Assembly (NCBI RefSeq): GCF_009741925.1
Contig: NZ_WPCC01000021.1
Location: 1-54,894 of the forward strand
Source: Natronomonas sp. CBA1123
GTDB taxonomy: Archaea > Halobacteriota > Halobacteria > Halobacteriales > Haloarculaceae
DNA: 54,894 nucleotides
Reading direction: 5' to 3'
The notes beneath the pieces were generated by a model. The model was not told where the DNA came from and did no database searches. It worked only from the letters and a program-made list of their open reading frames with translations. The position numbers and the translations under genes were made by a program. Of the stretch, positions 23,321 to 32,873 are shown piece by piece. The number at the start of each line of letters is the position of its first letter. Position 1 is the stretch's first letter.

Positions 23321-25363
23321 ATGAGCACCGACCGCGGCATCCACGTCGCCCAGGACCGCTCGCGGAGTCGGACCGACGCCGGCCGCCAGTCTATTCAGCG
23401 GTGGTGTGACATCGGCCACGAAGCACTCGCCGCCCAGGAGTGGGCGACGCTCCACGCAATCTGCGACGCCGAACTCCTCCCGCGAGTGGAGACGGCCCAG
23501 CGCGTCCTCCGGGCCACCGCCCGTCTCGCCGAAGACGCCGACCGGCCGTTCGACGCGCGGGCACTCCGACGGTACATACAGGAGTGCGATGGAACGGCTC
23601 ACGTCGACGTGAACCCCGGGGTTGACACCGACGAAACCACGCTGCAGAACGTCGAAACAACCGTCGAGTCGGCGCCAGTGTCCGAGGCGGTGTTGACCAC
23701 CGCGTTTCGCTCCATCTACACGATGCTCGCTGTCGCCGGCCGCGTCGACACCCAAGCCGAGACCGCCGTCCCAGCTGTGGAGTACGAACACCAGGTCGGC
23801 GAGCGCTACTACCGCGCGCTGTCGCCCGGGAGTCGTCGCGCCGAACTCATCGACCGCGACGGTGATCTCGAGGCGACGCTGTTCACCGGCGGCCAAGGCA
23901 GCGGGAAGTCCACGAGCGTCGAGACCATCGTCGAGGACCGCATCGAACGCGGCCACAAGATCATCGACCTGATGGACTTCACGAAAGCCGAGAACACGAT
24001 GTACGACGTGCCGCCCCGCAACATCGACCTCCAAGAGGTGCGGGCGGAGATGGGCCTCGACGTTGGCTTCCAAGAGTACGACCCGCCGAAGGTGGAGGTT
24101 CGCGTCCCGTTGACGCCAGACATCGAGGACATGCAGTTGCCGTACGATACGGAGCGCGATGAGTGGGTCGTCAAGCCCTTCGCCGTCGCTGCGAGCGATC
24201 TCTCGTATCGCCAACTCGTGATGGTGCTGCCTCACGTCACGAAAACCCAAGAGCAGCACCTCCGTGCGGCATATCAGACGCTCGATCAGAGTCGCGACGA
24301 CTGGACGCTCGCCGACCTCGCCACTGTCGTTCGCGAGGAGACGAACGCCGGCGACAGTATCGCCGACCGCATCGAGCGGTCGCTGGAGACCGCCCAGAAC
24401 AAAGGTTTCGTCCGCGACCAGCAGGTCTCCGACGAGTACCACCTCGACTGGGAGACGATGATGCGAGACACCGACACCGCGACGGCGTTCTCGCTGTTCC
24501 CCATCACCGAGCAATCCGACAAACTCCTGTTGGCATCGTATCTCCTCGACGGGATGTACGAGGCCCGCAACGACTTACTCCGGAGTTTCTCACTCCACGA
24601 CTACCCGACGGTGACGTGCGTGATTCGGGAACTCCACCAGATCGTGCCGTCCTCGAAGTCGCCGCAGGAAGCGGAGGCGACCATCGAGAACTACATGGTC
24701 GACACGATGTCGGAACTCATCGCCCTCGTTCGGCACGCCGACATCGAATTGCTGTGTGACAGCCAGAAGTTCAAACGCCAGCTCTCCGACGACGTCGCGA
24801 AGATGTTCACCCGCATCTTCGCGTTCGGCGGCCAACGGCCCGATATCAAGAAAGTGTTCCAGACACGAATCGGGAGCAGCACCGCCAACGAGCAGGCGCC
24901 GAAAGTCGCCAAGTACCAAAACGGGAAGTGCGCGATGGTCTCCGGCGACGGCTATTCGATGCCGATTCAGATGGCGCCGCCGCGGATGCATCACCTGGAT
25001 GCGAAGACGGACGGCAACGGCCTCCGGTTCCGGACTGAGCACCCGACGCTCGACGAGGAACTACGCGAAGCGCCGTGGGATGCGTCGATTCCGCCGCGGC
25101 TGCGGTTTGACAACGTCGATCCGTCGCCCATTGCCGAGTTCTGGTACGAACACGTCCGCGAGACGCGAGATGCCGATGCCTTCGTCCCGAAAGACGAGCT
25201 CACGGAGGCGTACGCCAAGTGGAGTGACCTCCACGACAAGGCCCCGAAGAGCCACCGAGAGCTCCATACGTACATCTCGCGGAACTTCGATGTCGAGACG
25301 GGGCAACCCACCATCGACGGTGAACGGAAGCGGTCGTACCGCGCGATTAAGCTAACCTTCTGA
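23321..25363 (+). CDS. VirB4/TraC/HerA-like transfer ATPase
   Basis: 680 residues, likely a hexameric motor that powers DNA or protein movement across the membrane. Walker A is TGGQGSGKST (about 189-198) and a Walker B candidate is VTCVIRELHQ (about 431-440). A FAFGG-type sensor and a TRIGSST segment follow. The C-terminal ~65 residues (FVPKDELTEAYAKWSD...SYRAIKL) look like the winged domain found at the end of poxvirus D5-like/phage primases, so the motor may bind DNA directly. It is the only recognisable NTPase of the module. It could act in conjugation, packaging or export; no relaxase or terminase is seen. Confidence 0.8.
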   Translation: MSTDRGIHVAQDRSRSRTDAGRQSIQRWCDIGHEALAAQEWATLHAICDAELLPRVETAQRVLRATARLAEDADRPFDARALRRYIQECDGTAHVDVNPGVDTDETTLQNVETTVESAPVSEAVLTTAFRSIYTMLAVAGRVDTQAETAVPAVEYEHQVGERYYRALSPGSRRAELIDRDGDLEATLFTGGQGSGKSTSVETIVEDRIERGHKIIDLMDFTKAENTMYDVPPRNIDLQEVRAEMGLDVGFQEYDPPKVEVRVPLTPDIEDMQLPYDTERDEWVVKPFAVAASDLSYRQLVMVLPHVTKTQEQHLRAAYQTLDQSRDDWTLADLATVVREETNAGDSIADRIERSLETAQNKGFVRDQQVSDEYHLDWETMMRDTDTATAFSLFPITEQSDKLLLASYLLDGMYEARNDLLRSFSLHDYPTVTCVIRELHQIVPSSKSPQEAEATIENYMVDTMSELIALVRHADIELLCDSQKFKRQLSDDVAKMFTRIFAFGGQRPDIKKVFQTRIGSSTANEQAPKVAKYQNGKCAMVSGDGYSMPIQMAPPRMHHLDAKTDGNGLRFRTEHPTLDEELREAPWDASIPPRLRFDNVDPSPIAEFWYEHVRETRDADAFVPKDELTEAYAKWSDLHDKAPKSHRELHTYISRNFDVETGQPTIDGERKRSYRAIKLTF

Positions 25364-25607
25364 ACGCCATCGACCAGCCACCCATCGACTCATGCACACC
25401 TTCAAACCACCACCCGAGAGCCGGATGAACGCCTCGAACGATAACCCCGAGTCGTGACGACACCCGACTCAAGTACTGAATCCGCGGGCGCGATACGTGC
25501 GCCGCAAACTGAATCTCAAAACAGCAACACACCTCCCGCGTGCACAGCGCGTGGGAGGAATTCCCCCTTTTCGCGTATTCACCGGTTATGATTCATCATC
25601 ACCCATC
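25364..25607 (+). other. Gap with IS200/IS605-like 3'-end hairpin
   Basis: A tiny ATG frame (25392-25457) ending in NPES is followed by a stretch with a strong hairpin at 25532-25558 (CCTCCC...GGGAGG, extended by inner pairs) and AATTCCCCCTTTT. This arrangement resembles the right end of haloarchaeal tnpB-carrying IS200/IS605 elements, whose end doubles as the omega RNA. No tnpB is present, so it would be a remnant; a terminator is the simpler alternative. Confidence 0.4.
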
Positions 25608-25796
25608 ATGACGACGTACCAACTCGACGTTGAAGACTGGCTCTGGGACGGCTTCAAACAGACCGTCAGTCAGTCCGAGACACTGAATGACCCACTCGAA
25701 GCATCGGTCGCCGAGCGTGTCGCCGGCCACGACCTCGTCGACGACGAGCTGCAGGACCGCGCCGAAGCCTACCTCAACGGAGACCACCAGCGATGA
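25608..25796 (+). CDS. 62-residue acidic protein
   Basis: The ATG is chosen at 25608 because the codons before it fall in the hairpin region. The product (DVEDWLWDGFKQTV...) is helical and acidic, and resembles small haloarchaeal DNA-binding or antitoxin-like proteins, but without a clear motif. It overlaps the next gene by four bases, so it belongs to the module's second half. Confidence 0.6.
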   Translation: MTTYQLDVEDWLWDGFKQTVSQSETLNDPLEASVAERVAGHDLVDDELQDRAEAYLNGDHQR

Positions 25797-26728
25797 CGCT
25801 CAACCCCATCACCCACGCCCGGCGGCTCGCCGGCTACATCGCCGAAGACCCCCAGGGCAGCGACGGCCCACCGGAGCGCTGGGACGATACCTCGACGACC
25901 AGCAACGCCATCGGGTTCCTGAAACGGCATCCGTGGCTGTTCGTCGCCGGCCTGTTCTTCGCGCTGGCGACGCTGATGTTCTTCGTGCCCGTCCTGCCGA
26001 CGGCCCACTACAACGGCTGGACGCTCGCCGCCGGCGTCTTCGTCGCCTCGAACGCCGTCACCGCCTACACCTTCCGGAAGAAAGGCATGCAGGCCTGGCA
26101 GGACTACGACCTCAACGTCCTCTTTACTGGTCGCGGTATCGTCCCTCGCGTCGGCAAGTGGGACGGCGACATTGACGACCGCCTGAAGGCGTTCAAAATC
26201 CTGAAGCAAGTTGGCCCCAGCGGCCTCAGAACCGCCTTCGAGCAGTTCCGCGACATCTATTCCCGGCGCGAAATCGAGCGTCACAAGGACAAATACCACC
26301 GCGTCGACACCGACGGCACCGGCGACGTCCGGCATGGTGTCCTGAAGAACACGACGTTCGAAGTCGACACCTGCAAGCACGATGTCGACGTGTTCCGCTC
26401 GATCAGCGTCTCTCATATCGGCCAGCCCGAAGAGCGCCTTGACGCCAAGGACTACGAGACCGCCGGGACCATCGCGCCTGTCATCGACGTGCGGACCAGC
26501 GACAAAATTGACAAGGCGTTCCGTGCCGAAGCCACCGCCCGCCGCCATTCTGACCAAGAGCTCGCTATCGTGAGCCAGCAACTCGATAAACTCGAAGAAC
26601 ACGTCGACCCAGCCGGACAGCCCCTATTCGAACGCACGATGGAGCTTCTCAACGAGGAGAAAGACCGCCGCGAAGCCGCCCAGTCGCGGTCGAACGCCGC
26701 CACGAACGGTACCGGAGGCGAGCACTGA
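25793..26728 (+). CDS. Two-TM membrane protein with large cytoplasmic domain
   Basis: 311 residues. Two hydrophobic helices lie near 49-67 and 76-92, and about 200 mostly charged residues follow, including a coiled-coil-like C-terminus (ELAIVSQQLDKLEEHV...ELLNEEKDRREAAQ). It overlaps both neighbours. The topology fits an inner-membrane platform protein contacting the ATPase. Confidence 0.75.
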   Translation: MTLNPITHARRLAGYIAEDPQGSDGPPERWDDTSTTSNAIGFLKRHPWLFVAGLFFALATLMFFVPVLPTAHYNGWTLAAGVFVASNAVTAYTFRKKGMQAWQDYDLNVLFTGRGIVPRVGKWDGDIDDRLKAFKILKQVGPSGLRTAFEQFRDIYSRREIERHKDKYHRVDTDGTGDVRHGVLKNTTFEVDTCKHDVDVFRSISVSHIGQPEERLDAKDYETAGTIAPVIDVRTSDKIDKAFRAEATARRHSDQELAIVSQQLDKLEEHVDPAGQPLFERTMELLNEEKDRREAAQSRSNAATNGTGGEH

Positions 26729-28395
26729 TGCGCCGGCAACTCCTCACCGCCGCGGCGGTGTGTGTCCTCCTGTTGACGATGCTGCCAGCCGGTATCGCCG
26801 CCCAGGAGGCCACGCCGACGCCGTCCGCGACGCCCGACCCCACGGCGACAGCGACGCCAACCCCCACCGAAACAGGCGGGAACACCACCGACGACGGCCC
26901 TGACGGTCCGGCTATCGGCACCCAACCTATCAGCGTCTATGTCGAACAACCCCGCTGGGTGAGTCAATCCGTCGACGAATCAACGAGCGACGGCCTCCGG
27001 CTCTACAGCGTCCAGGGCAACGTCCACGAACTCGCGCCGGAGGGTATCAACTCCTCGAACGTCGTTCGCTCCGGCGTTCGCGAGGACAACGCCGATTGGC
27101 GCTTCGACTCCGGGATCGGGCGCTGGGTGCTCGACGCCCAGGGCACCGCCGGGACGTACAACGTCTACTGGGTCGTCCGCGAGGACGGCTCGACCACGAC
27201 GTACGGCGCCGTCATCAGCGTCGAGCAAGCCGAATACCAGCACGTCTCGCCCGGCCGCTTCGACGATCTCGAAAACGGCAGTGAGAACTGGCAGTGGGTG
27301 CGGGACCGCTTCGAAGGCGCCGGCCTGCTGGCGAGTGACGCCAGCGTCGACCAGGCGCGTGGCATCATCGGCGACGCCGTCACCTGGTACAAGTTCTACG
27401 TCAACCCGCTGTCGGCGTTGACCGGCCAGTTCTTCACGTTCCTGCTGTTCCTCGTGCGGTGGCCCGCCGGCTGGATCATCCTCGGCTCGATCTTCCTCGC
27501 GTTCTTCCTGTATCACCGGAAGACCGAGCGGGAGAACCGGCGGTTCAAACGCCAGTTCGCCCGTATCGAGGACGTTGACGAAGCCGAACGCCGCGCCGAA
27601 GAACGGGAATTGAAGCGGATGCTCTCGATGCAGACCTTCACCGACCTCGGGCTGTCGGCGTCGGATGCCGAAGCCATCAAACAGCACTGCGATGCCGACA
27701 ACCCCCGGCAGTTCCTCGAACGCCTCCGGGACGGGCTCTCGGAACAGCACATCGTCCGGTTGCTGTTGGGCGCCCACGAGCAACGCGGTGACCACGTCCG
27801 CATCCGACGAGACGCCGACGGCATCGCCGACATGACAGTGCTCAAGGAACCGTACGACGGCGAATCCATCACGAGTGCCGACGGCGGCACCGTCCTCGAC
27901 GACGAGAGCGACGAGGAGGTTCCGGAAATCGGGTACGTCAAGCCGACAGACCTCGATGAGAGCCAACTCCTGCAGTTGGATTGGACGGAACTCAACCCCG
28001 ATATCCTCTGGGACGAGGAGGTCGCGGCGACGGACCTCGGGTTGCCGGTGGCGAACGACGCCCAAGCCGAGGACGACCTCGTCGCCGAGTGGGACATCCC
28101 CATCGGCGAGGACGGCCACGATTACTACATCCTCGAACGCCGCGAGGAGTTCGCCGAGCTGCTGTTGACGTTCATCCAGAACGTCGCCGCCAGCCAGTAC
28201 ACCGACGACGACGGCAAAATCCGGCCGGAGGTCGACCTCATCGAGTTCATGTACACGTTCACCAGCGTCGGCGCCGAGAAGTACCGGTGGTCGTTGCACG
28301 ACACCGTCGACGTGCTGCTGTACAACCGCCAGCGCCTCGACGCCGACGACCGCATGGACGACCTCGCCGACCGGAGCCGACAGGGTGATGCCTGA
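26728..28395 (+). CDS. Large bitopic membrane protein
   Basis: 555 residues. A signal peptide (1-25) and a Thr/Pro-rich linker (about 28-52) lead to an external domain. Strong hydrophobic stretches near 235-262 cross the membrane, followed by a basic/coiled segment (RKTEREN...EEREL) and a cytoplasmic acidic domain of nearly 290 residues. It overlaps both neighbours by one base. It could couple the external structure to the ATPase. Confidence 0.78.
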   Translation: MRRQLLTAAAVCVLLLTMLPAGIAAQEATPTPSATPDPTATATPTPTETGGNTTDDGPDGPAIGTQPISVYVEQPRWVSQSVDESTSDGLRLYSVQGNVHELAPEGINSSNVVRSGVREDNADWRFDSGIGRWVLDAQGTAGTYNVYWVVREDGSTTTYGAVISVEQAEYQHVSPGRFDDLENGSENWQWVRDRFEGAGLLASDASVDQARGIIGDAVTWYKFYVNPLSALTGQFFTFLLFLVRWPAGWIILGSIFLAFFLYHRKTERENRRFKRQFARIEDVDEAERRAEERELKRMLSMQTFTDLGLSASDAEAIKQHCDADNPRQFLERLRDGLSEQHIVRLLLGAHEQRGDHVRIRRDADGIADMTVLKEPYDGESITSADGGTVLDDESDEEVPEIGYVKPTDLDESQLLQLDWTELNPDILWDEEVAATDLGLPVANDAQAEDDLVAEWDIPIGEDGHDYYILERREEFAELLLTFIQNVAASQYTDDDGKIRPEVDLIEFMYTFTSVGAEKYRWSLHDTVDVLLYNRQRLDADDRMDDLADRSRQGDA

Positions 28396-29135
28396 TGTTG
28401 GCCCAGACCGCCGCCGGGTACGCCGAGTCGCTGGCGTTGATTCTCGGCGGGTTGTTCGTCCTCATCCCGGTTCTCTACCTGCTGGCGACGTGGGCGCCGG
28501 GGCGTGAGGGTGACGAACGCCGCCACGAGAAGGCTATCACCAGCGAGTTGCGGTGGTTCGGCGCGACCGAGCAACGCCGCATCCGGGAGGCCGGCCACGC
28601 CGCCCGCATCGAATGCAAGCGACTGGCCGATAGCCAAAGTAAGGCGCGGTACCGGGATCGCCCCGGGAACTGGCTGCGGCGCCGCATCTCGCCCTCGACG
28701 GTCATCGTCCACGGGCGCCGCATCACCGACGGCAACGGCGACGACATCTACGTGTTGTGGATCGACCACTACCAGCTCGCCCACCGCAGTCTGGAGCAGT
28801 TACTCGAGGACGCCGAGACCGTCATCGAGCACCGCCTCGACCGGTCGCGGGTGCCGGCGACGAAGTCCGAGCGCTACTATCAGGACATGTCCGAGGGTTA
28901 CGTCGATATCGAGGAGTTCCAGAAGCGCCTGCAGGGCGACTGCTACACCCGTATCGAGTCGAACATGAAAAAGAACGGCCGCCTCGACGAGGACGACCTC
29001 CGTGAGCGCCTCGTGTACGACGACGGCTTCCGGTATCCGCCGGAGGTGTTCAATCAGAAGCTCCGGCAACGCATCGGGAACGACATCCGCCGCATCCCGG
29101 AGAGCGGTGAGTTAGTCTGGGAACGATTTACCTGA
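28395..29135 (+). CDS. Membrane-anchored cytoplasmic protein
   Basis: 246 residues with one N-terminal hydrophobic helix (about 12-36) and a long basic, helical cytoplasmic part. The segment STVIVHGRRITDGNGDDIYVLWI looks like a beta hairpin domain. It is the last gene of the central module; GC content drops and gene orientation reverses right after its stop. Unknown function. Confidence 0.75.
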   Translation: MLAQTAAGYAESLALILGGLFVLIPVLYLLATWAPGREGDERRHEKAITSELRWFGATEQRRIREAGHAARIECKRLADSQSKARYRDRPGNWLRRRISPSTVIVHGRRITDGNGDDIYVLWIDHYQLAHRSLEQLLEDAETVIEHRLDRSRVPATKSERYYQDMSEGYVDIEEFQKRLQGDCYTRIESNMKKNGRLDEDDLRERLVYDDGFRYPPEVFNQKLRQRIGNDIRRIPESGELVWERFT

Positions 29136-29147
29136 GTTGTATACCGG

Positions 29148-29543
29148 TTACGAGATTCCCTGAAGGAGTACGATTAGGTTGTTAACGACTACGACGAGCC
29201 CCCAGAGAATCATGAGAGAAAACACTGCGAGTGCTAGCCTATAGACTTGCTGTTTTTGAGAGTCGCTGCCGAGCGAAAATAGCCACGTGAGGAGGAGTAA
29301 GCCCGTGATTGTAATAAAAAACAGTGGGACGTGGATTAGAAGTAAATCCACGATACTTCCTTCAAAATACGGCGCCATCAGTGGGTTTAATTCATCTGCC
29401 ACGTCGAAGACTCGAATCGCGAGATAGGAAACGAACGGGTCTAGAATACCATGAATAGCAAGTGCAGCACCCCCTAAAATCCAAACTCGTTGGAGTCGAT
29501 ATTCTTCTTTTATTTCAGAATGAATTTTCAATACCGGTCGCAT
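29148..29543 (-). CDS. Four-TM membrane protein (DUF5658-like), copy A
   Basis: 131 residues with four hydrophobic helices and an NPLM motif after the second. It is a paralog of the protein at 32874 (GxxLxxHGxxDPxxxxxA, ELNPLM/EANPLI, ILWGL motifs shared). Both lie next to a pilin-like surface-protein gene, here the upstream gene at 29598. The DUF5658 assignment comes from memory of the family pattern. Confidence 0.78.
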   Translation of the reverse strand: MRPVLKIHSEIKEEYRLQRVWILGGAALAIHGILDPFVSYLAIRVFDVADELNPLMAPYFEGSIVDLLLIHVPLFFITITGLLLLTWLFSLGSDSQKQQVYRLALAVFSLMILWGLVVVVNNLIVLLQGIS

Positions 29544-29597
29544 TAATCTGGGTATTATTTCGTTCTGTCAACAAAGCCAGCTACCACTAACTTTTCT

Positions 29598-30878
29598 TCA
29601 CCCATCTGAGAAAGTGTCCACCTCGGTTGTCCCGTCACTTCGTTCAAACGAGACAGAGAAGGTATCGAGATTCCCATTTGGATACCTCACATTCGTCACC
29701 TCTATTTCGATCTGTGTTCCAGCTGGAATATCTCCATCAGCAGTATAGATGATTGAAACAGCAGCATACCCCCTATCAAAGCTTGCATCGTTATTTTGGA
29801 GGCTCGCACTACTGTAATCTATATCATCAGATACAAAGGGATTTGCATTTTGAGTATCATCTAAATTGATAGTAACTGTCTCGCCATCCGGAAGAGTCTG
29901 ATTGACTGTGAAGGTAAAGAATTGATTATCCGGTGAATCATTCTTATTAAGATTGCCTGCGTTCACGCTTGTGAACCCTCGAACCCCATCACTTGGTGGC
30001 GTAGTCGAATCGTCATTGCTTCCACTCCCGACGTTTTGTTTCGCGGGGCCCTCATCTGGCTCTGACCGAATCCCGACCGTATTCACTTGCAGTTCGTTCG
30101 AGTCCTGCGTTGTGTCAATCGAGAACTCGAGGCCGTGGATGCCGGTCTCATAATCATCCTCGGTAACCCCGTCGTAGAATGACTGGCCCTGCATTGCGTC
30201 GCCCCAGTACTGATCCGCTGTCAACCGCGTTGGGACTGTAATATCGACGTCGCCGGTCGGAATATCGTCTGCCGTCACCGCTTCAGTTGGATACAACTCC
30301 AATGTAGCTCGACCGGTCCCGGACTGGTCAAACTCGTTCTGTAACGCTGTGATTCGAAGCGTATTCCCGTCGGTCACCAGCTGTTGATCCTCGTAGATCA
30401 CCCGCCCCCCGTCCTGCGTTTCATCAAGGTACAGAATCGAATTCTCGTACCACATTGACCCGACCTCCAAGTTATTGTACCCATTTCGGTATTGGATGAA
30501 TCGCGTCGAGATCGTCTCCGTGTCAGACCCATTCGTGATGACAATATCGTAGCTATCGCTCGTTTGAATTGTTCCTGATGCCGGAGGAGGATTGACCGCG
30601 AAAATCCGGGGCGGGTAATTGGTCCCCATTTGGACGGTGGCAAATTGCGAAACATCCGCTTGCCCCGCCGTCAGGATAGAACTTCGGACGCTGACCATAT
30701 CACTCCGGACCTCTTGGAAGTGCTGGAACTCGATCTCGGAGTTCTCTTGCGGCACGACATAGGCTTGGTTCATCGAAATGAGAATGACGGCAAAGGCGAG
30801 GAGAAACATCGCTCCAATGAGGGCTGAGATTCCCCGAGAATCATCCCAAAACGAACGTTCAGGGCCGGGTGACGACAT
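29598..30878 (-). CDS. Pilin-like secreted protein, copy A
   Basis: 426 residues. The N-terminus (DDSRGISALIGAMFLLAFAVILISMNQAYVVPQEN) is a type IV pilin-like signal and helix. It matches the protein at 33358, including the following VPQE and the EV..D segment and the later NPPPASGTI/TPPPAQGTI stretch. The rest is an acidic Ser/Thr/Asp-rich beta region. It is much longer than the pilins at 7.4-8.8 kb and likely a surface adhesin. It forms an operon with the DUF5658-like gene downstream. Confidence 0.82.
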   Translation of the reverse strand: MSSPGPERSFWDDSRGISALIGAMFLLAFAVILISMNQAYVVPQENSEIEFQHFQEVRSDMVSVRSSILTAGQADVSQFATVQMGTNYPPRIFAVNPPPASGTIQTSDSYDIVITNGSDTETISTRFIQYRNGYNNLEVGSMWYENSILYLDETQDGGRVIYEDQQLVTDGNTLRITALQNEFDQSGTGRATLELYPTEAVTADDIPTGDVDITVPTRLTADQYWGDAMQGQSFYDGVTEDDYETGIHGLEFSIDTTQDSNELQVNTVGIRSEPDEGPAKQNVGSGSNDDSTTPPSDGVRGFTSVNAGNLNKNDSPDNQFFTFTVNQTLPDGETVTINLDDTQNANPFVSDDIDYSSASLQNNDASFDRGYAAVSIIYTADGDIPAGTQIEIEVTNVRYPNGNLDTFSVSFERSDGTTEVDTFSDG

Positions 30879-30993
30879 TTGCTGACTTGGACAAGGAGCC
30901 TCGATTGCTTGAATATTGGGTTGCCAACTATTCCAGTGAATAGAGTGGGTGAGGTTGAACGTCGCTGGCCGAAACTCGACTACCGTAATCCAC

Positions 30994-31152
30994 CTACTCG
31001 CTCAGAACCTCGCCCACCGACTGCGTCTCCGGGTCGATGGTGAACGCCGTCCCGCAGCGACAGCTGTGGCCGATGTACTCGGCGAGCGTCGTGTAGTGGC
31101 GCTTCGTCTCCCCACACCCCGGGCAATCGACCGAGAAGCGTTCGTAGGACAT
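30994..31152 (-). CDS. 52-residue zinc-ribbon protein
   Basis: Starting at ATG 31152, the product has CPGC and CRC knuckles with an intervening Tyr-rich helix (KRHYTTLAEYIGHSCRCG). It is like other haloarchaeal zinc mini-proteins. It lies alone between the pilin-like gene and a membrane protein gene. GC content is higher than in its neighbours. Confidence 0.65.
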   Translation of the reverse strand: MSYERFSVDCPGCGETKRHYTTLAEYIGHSCRCGTAFTIDPETQSVGEVLSE

Positions 31153-31203
31153 ACTCGATAGAGGACCGGCGCTCGCAAAAGCGTTGGCCGGTGACAATTC
31201 TCC

Positions 31204-31899
31204 CTATCGTATCTTCGTTTGATTATCTGATTTCGAATCCTGAATTCTGGGCTTTGGATCATCCTTTGCGATTGATGTAGCGAGACGCCGATTTCGAGCG
31301 TACTCTGCTTCATCAACTCCATCAAGCGACTCTTTCGGGATATGGTGTGGGAGATATCCTGTGATGACATTTCGGACTAAAATGATGGTTAGAGTGAGCC
31401 AGAACGCCCCACCAACGAGGGTTGCACCACTGACTAACGATGAGTTGGTCAAGAGCAACCAAGCAGAAACTGTGTAAACCCAGGTGAACCCAACCGGTAG
31501 GAATCGAAGGAAGACGCCCCAACGTACGTTTCCAGACCGTATTGCAGACAGTACCACCGCCAGCAGTGAGGAGTCATCGGGCAATTCTGTTGGTGGCACA
31601 CCAAACGCGAAATAGCAGAAGTGTTTATTTATAACAGACTGAGTTTTGCTGGATTTCATCCCTGCGTTGTCTCCGAATATCATCAGTGAAGCCTGGTGCA
31701 GCCAAATCGCCGAATAAATCGACAGTGTTGTGAGAGCATACAAGAGCACCTCAGGAATCTCCCACCCGACATAGTACAACTCTATAGGTGTATTGGTAAT
31801 TAACAGGTACACGAACGTTGCTGGTACCACGTACAGTAGGCCGTAGCCGGAGTTCCCCAATCCCTGAATCGAACTACCCAACATAGAAGGAAAATACAT
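31204..31899 (-). CDS. Membrane protein, about five TM helices
   Basis: 231 residues with hydrophobic stretches near 20-35, 45-65, 105-115, 128-147 and 158-175, ending in a charged cytoplasmic tail. AT-rich codon use marks it as cargo. Unknown family. Confidence 0.65.
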   Translation of the reverse strand: MYFPSMLGSSIQGLGNSGYGLLYVVPATFVYLLITNTPIELYYVGWEIPEVLLYALTTLSIYSAIWLHQASLMIFGDNAGMKSSKTQSVINKHFCYFAFGVPPTELPDDSSLLAVVLSAIRSGNVRWGVFLRFLPVGFTWVYTVSAWLLLTNSSLVSGATLVGGAFWLTLTIILVRNVITGYLPHHIPKESLDGVDEAEYARNRRLATSIAKDDPKPRIQDSKSDNQTKIR

Positions 31900-32108
31900 C
31901 GCGAAAGCCGCATAGTTGTTTTCACCCGAAGGGGGCCGGACTCACGCACTGACTGAATTTCAGTGTCCGAGAACCACTGCAGTTGCGGTGGGAGGTGTCC
32001 GGGAACTGCCCGAACCGCGGACGAAAAGCCGCTCAAAGAGAAGCAAAAACCAGCCCTTGGGCGAAAAAACTAGTACGTTTCGTCCGTAATACATACAATA
32101 CAGACACC

Positions 32109-32696
32109 ATGTTTTTCGAGAAACACGACGAGTGGGAGGATTACAAAATCTGGCTGTCGCAAAACGAGATTCAGCGATTCCTCAATACCACCAGCGACAG
32201 TCAACACCGACTGGCATTCGAGTTGGCTGTCCGGTGCGGGCTCCGGAGCGACGAGGTCCTTCGAGTCTGCCCCCGAGACCTCAAGGATACCGAGGCCGGG
32301 AAGATGCTCCGTGTTGACAGTGCCAAGTCCGACGGGAAACGGCAAACGCCAGTCCCGGCGGAGCTCGCGACACGAATTGAAACGATCTCCGATGTCCGGC
32401 CAGAATCAAGCGATGAGCCACTCATCGATGTCACAACCCGAACCCTCCGACGGTGGATACACAGGACTGGCGAAGAGTTGGCACGAGAAGAAGAGGAAGA
32501 AATGTGGGAATACCTCACGATGCACGACCTTCGGCGGACGTGGGCCACATCACTGAAAGGAGCGGATGTGGACGCTATGATCGTCTGTGACTGGGGTGGA
32601 TGGTCGGACTTGGAGACGTTCCTCGACCATTACCGCGGGAAGTTCAGCCCCGAAGCTCAACGGAAACAGCGAAAAAAAGTGGAGTGGCTGAACTGA
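32109..32696 (+). CDS. Short tyrosine recombinase (XerC/D-like)
   Basis: 195 residues, lacking most of the N-terminal core-binding domain, as is common in haloarchaeal chromosomal Xer-like proteins. It shows an Arg in AVRCGLRSDE, the HDLRRTWA box, a Trp in DWGGWSD and the Tyr in FLDHYRGKF. ATG 32109 is preferred, as earlier codons look noncoding. Its 3' end (KVEWLN) is duplicated at 37855-37904, suggesting an old insertion or duplication event through this gene. Confidence 0.85.
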   Translation: MFFEKHDEWEDYKIWLSQNEIQRFLNTTSDSQHRLAFELAVRCGLRSDEVLRVCPRDLKDTEAGKMLRVDSAKSDGKRQTPVPAELATRIETISDVRPESSDEPLIDVTTRTLRRWIHRTGEELAREEEEEMWEYLTMHDLRRTWATSLKGADVDAMIVCDWGGWSDLETFLDHYRGKFSPEAQRKQRKKVEWLN

Positions 32697-32873
32697 AGTC
32701 TGGTATCAGAACTGGGCGGTCGTCGGCATAATCTATAATATCTTGGCAGCTAGTCTCTATCTTGGCCAAGGAGCCCACCCCAAATTGGTTACCTTGGCCA
32801 TTCTACCGTGGTGAGCGATGCATTAGCCGTAGCAACACCTACATGCATCTGCAGCGTTGCCGTCAGATGAACC

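Noticed and set aside
25392-25457. 21-residue frame after the ATPase gene
   Set aside because: Too short and without coupling to neighbours; it is described only as part of the hairpin gap.
23243-28299. Long minus-strand frames (423 and 439 codons) opposite the ATPase and the bitopic membrane protein
   Set aside because: The plus-strand frames carry Walker motifs and membrane segments; the antisense products have no plausible domain.
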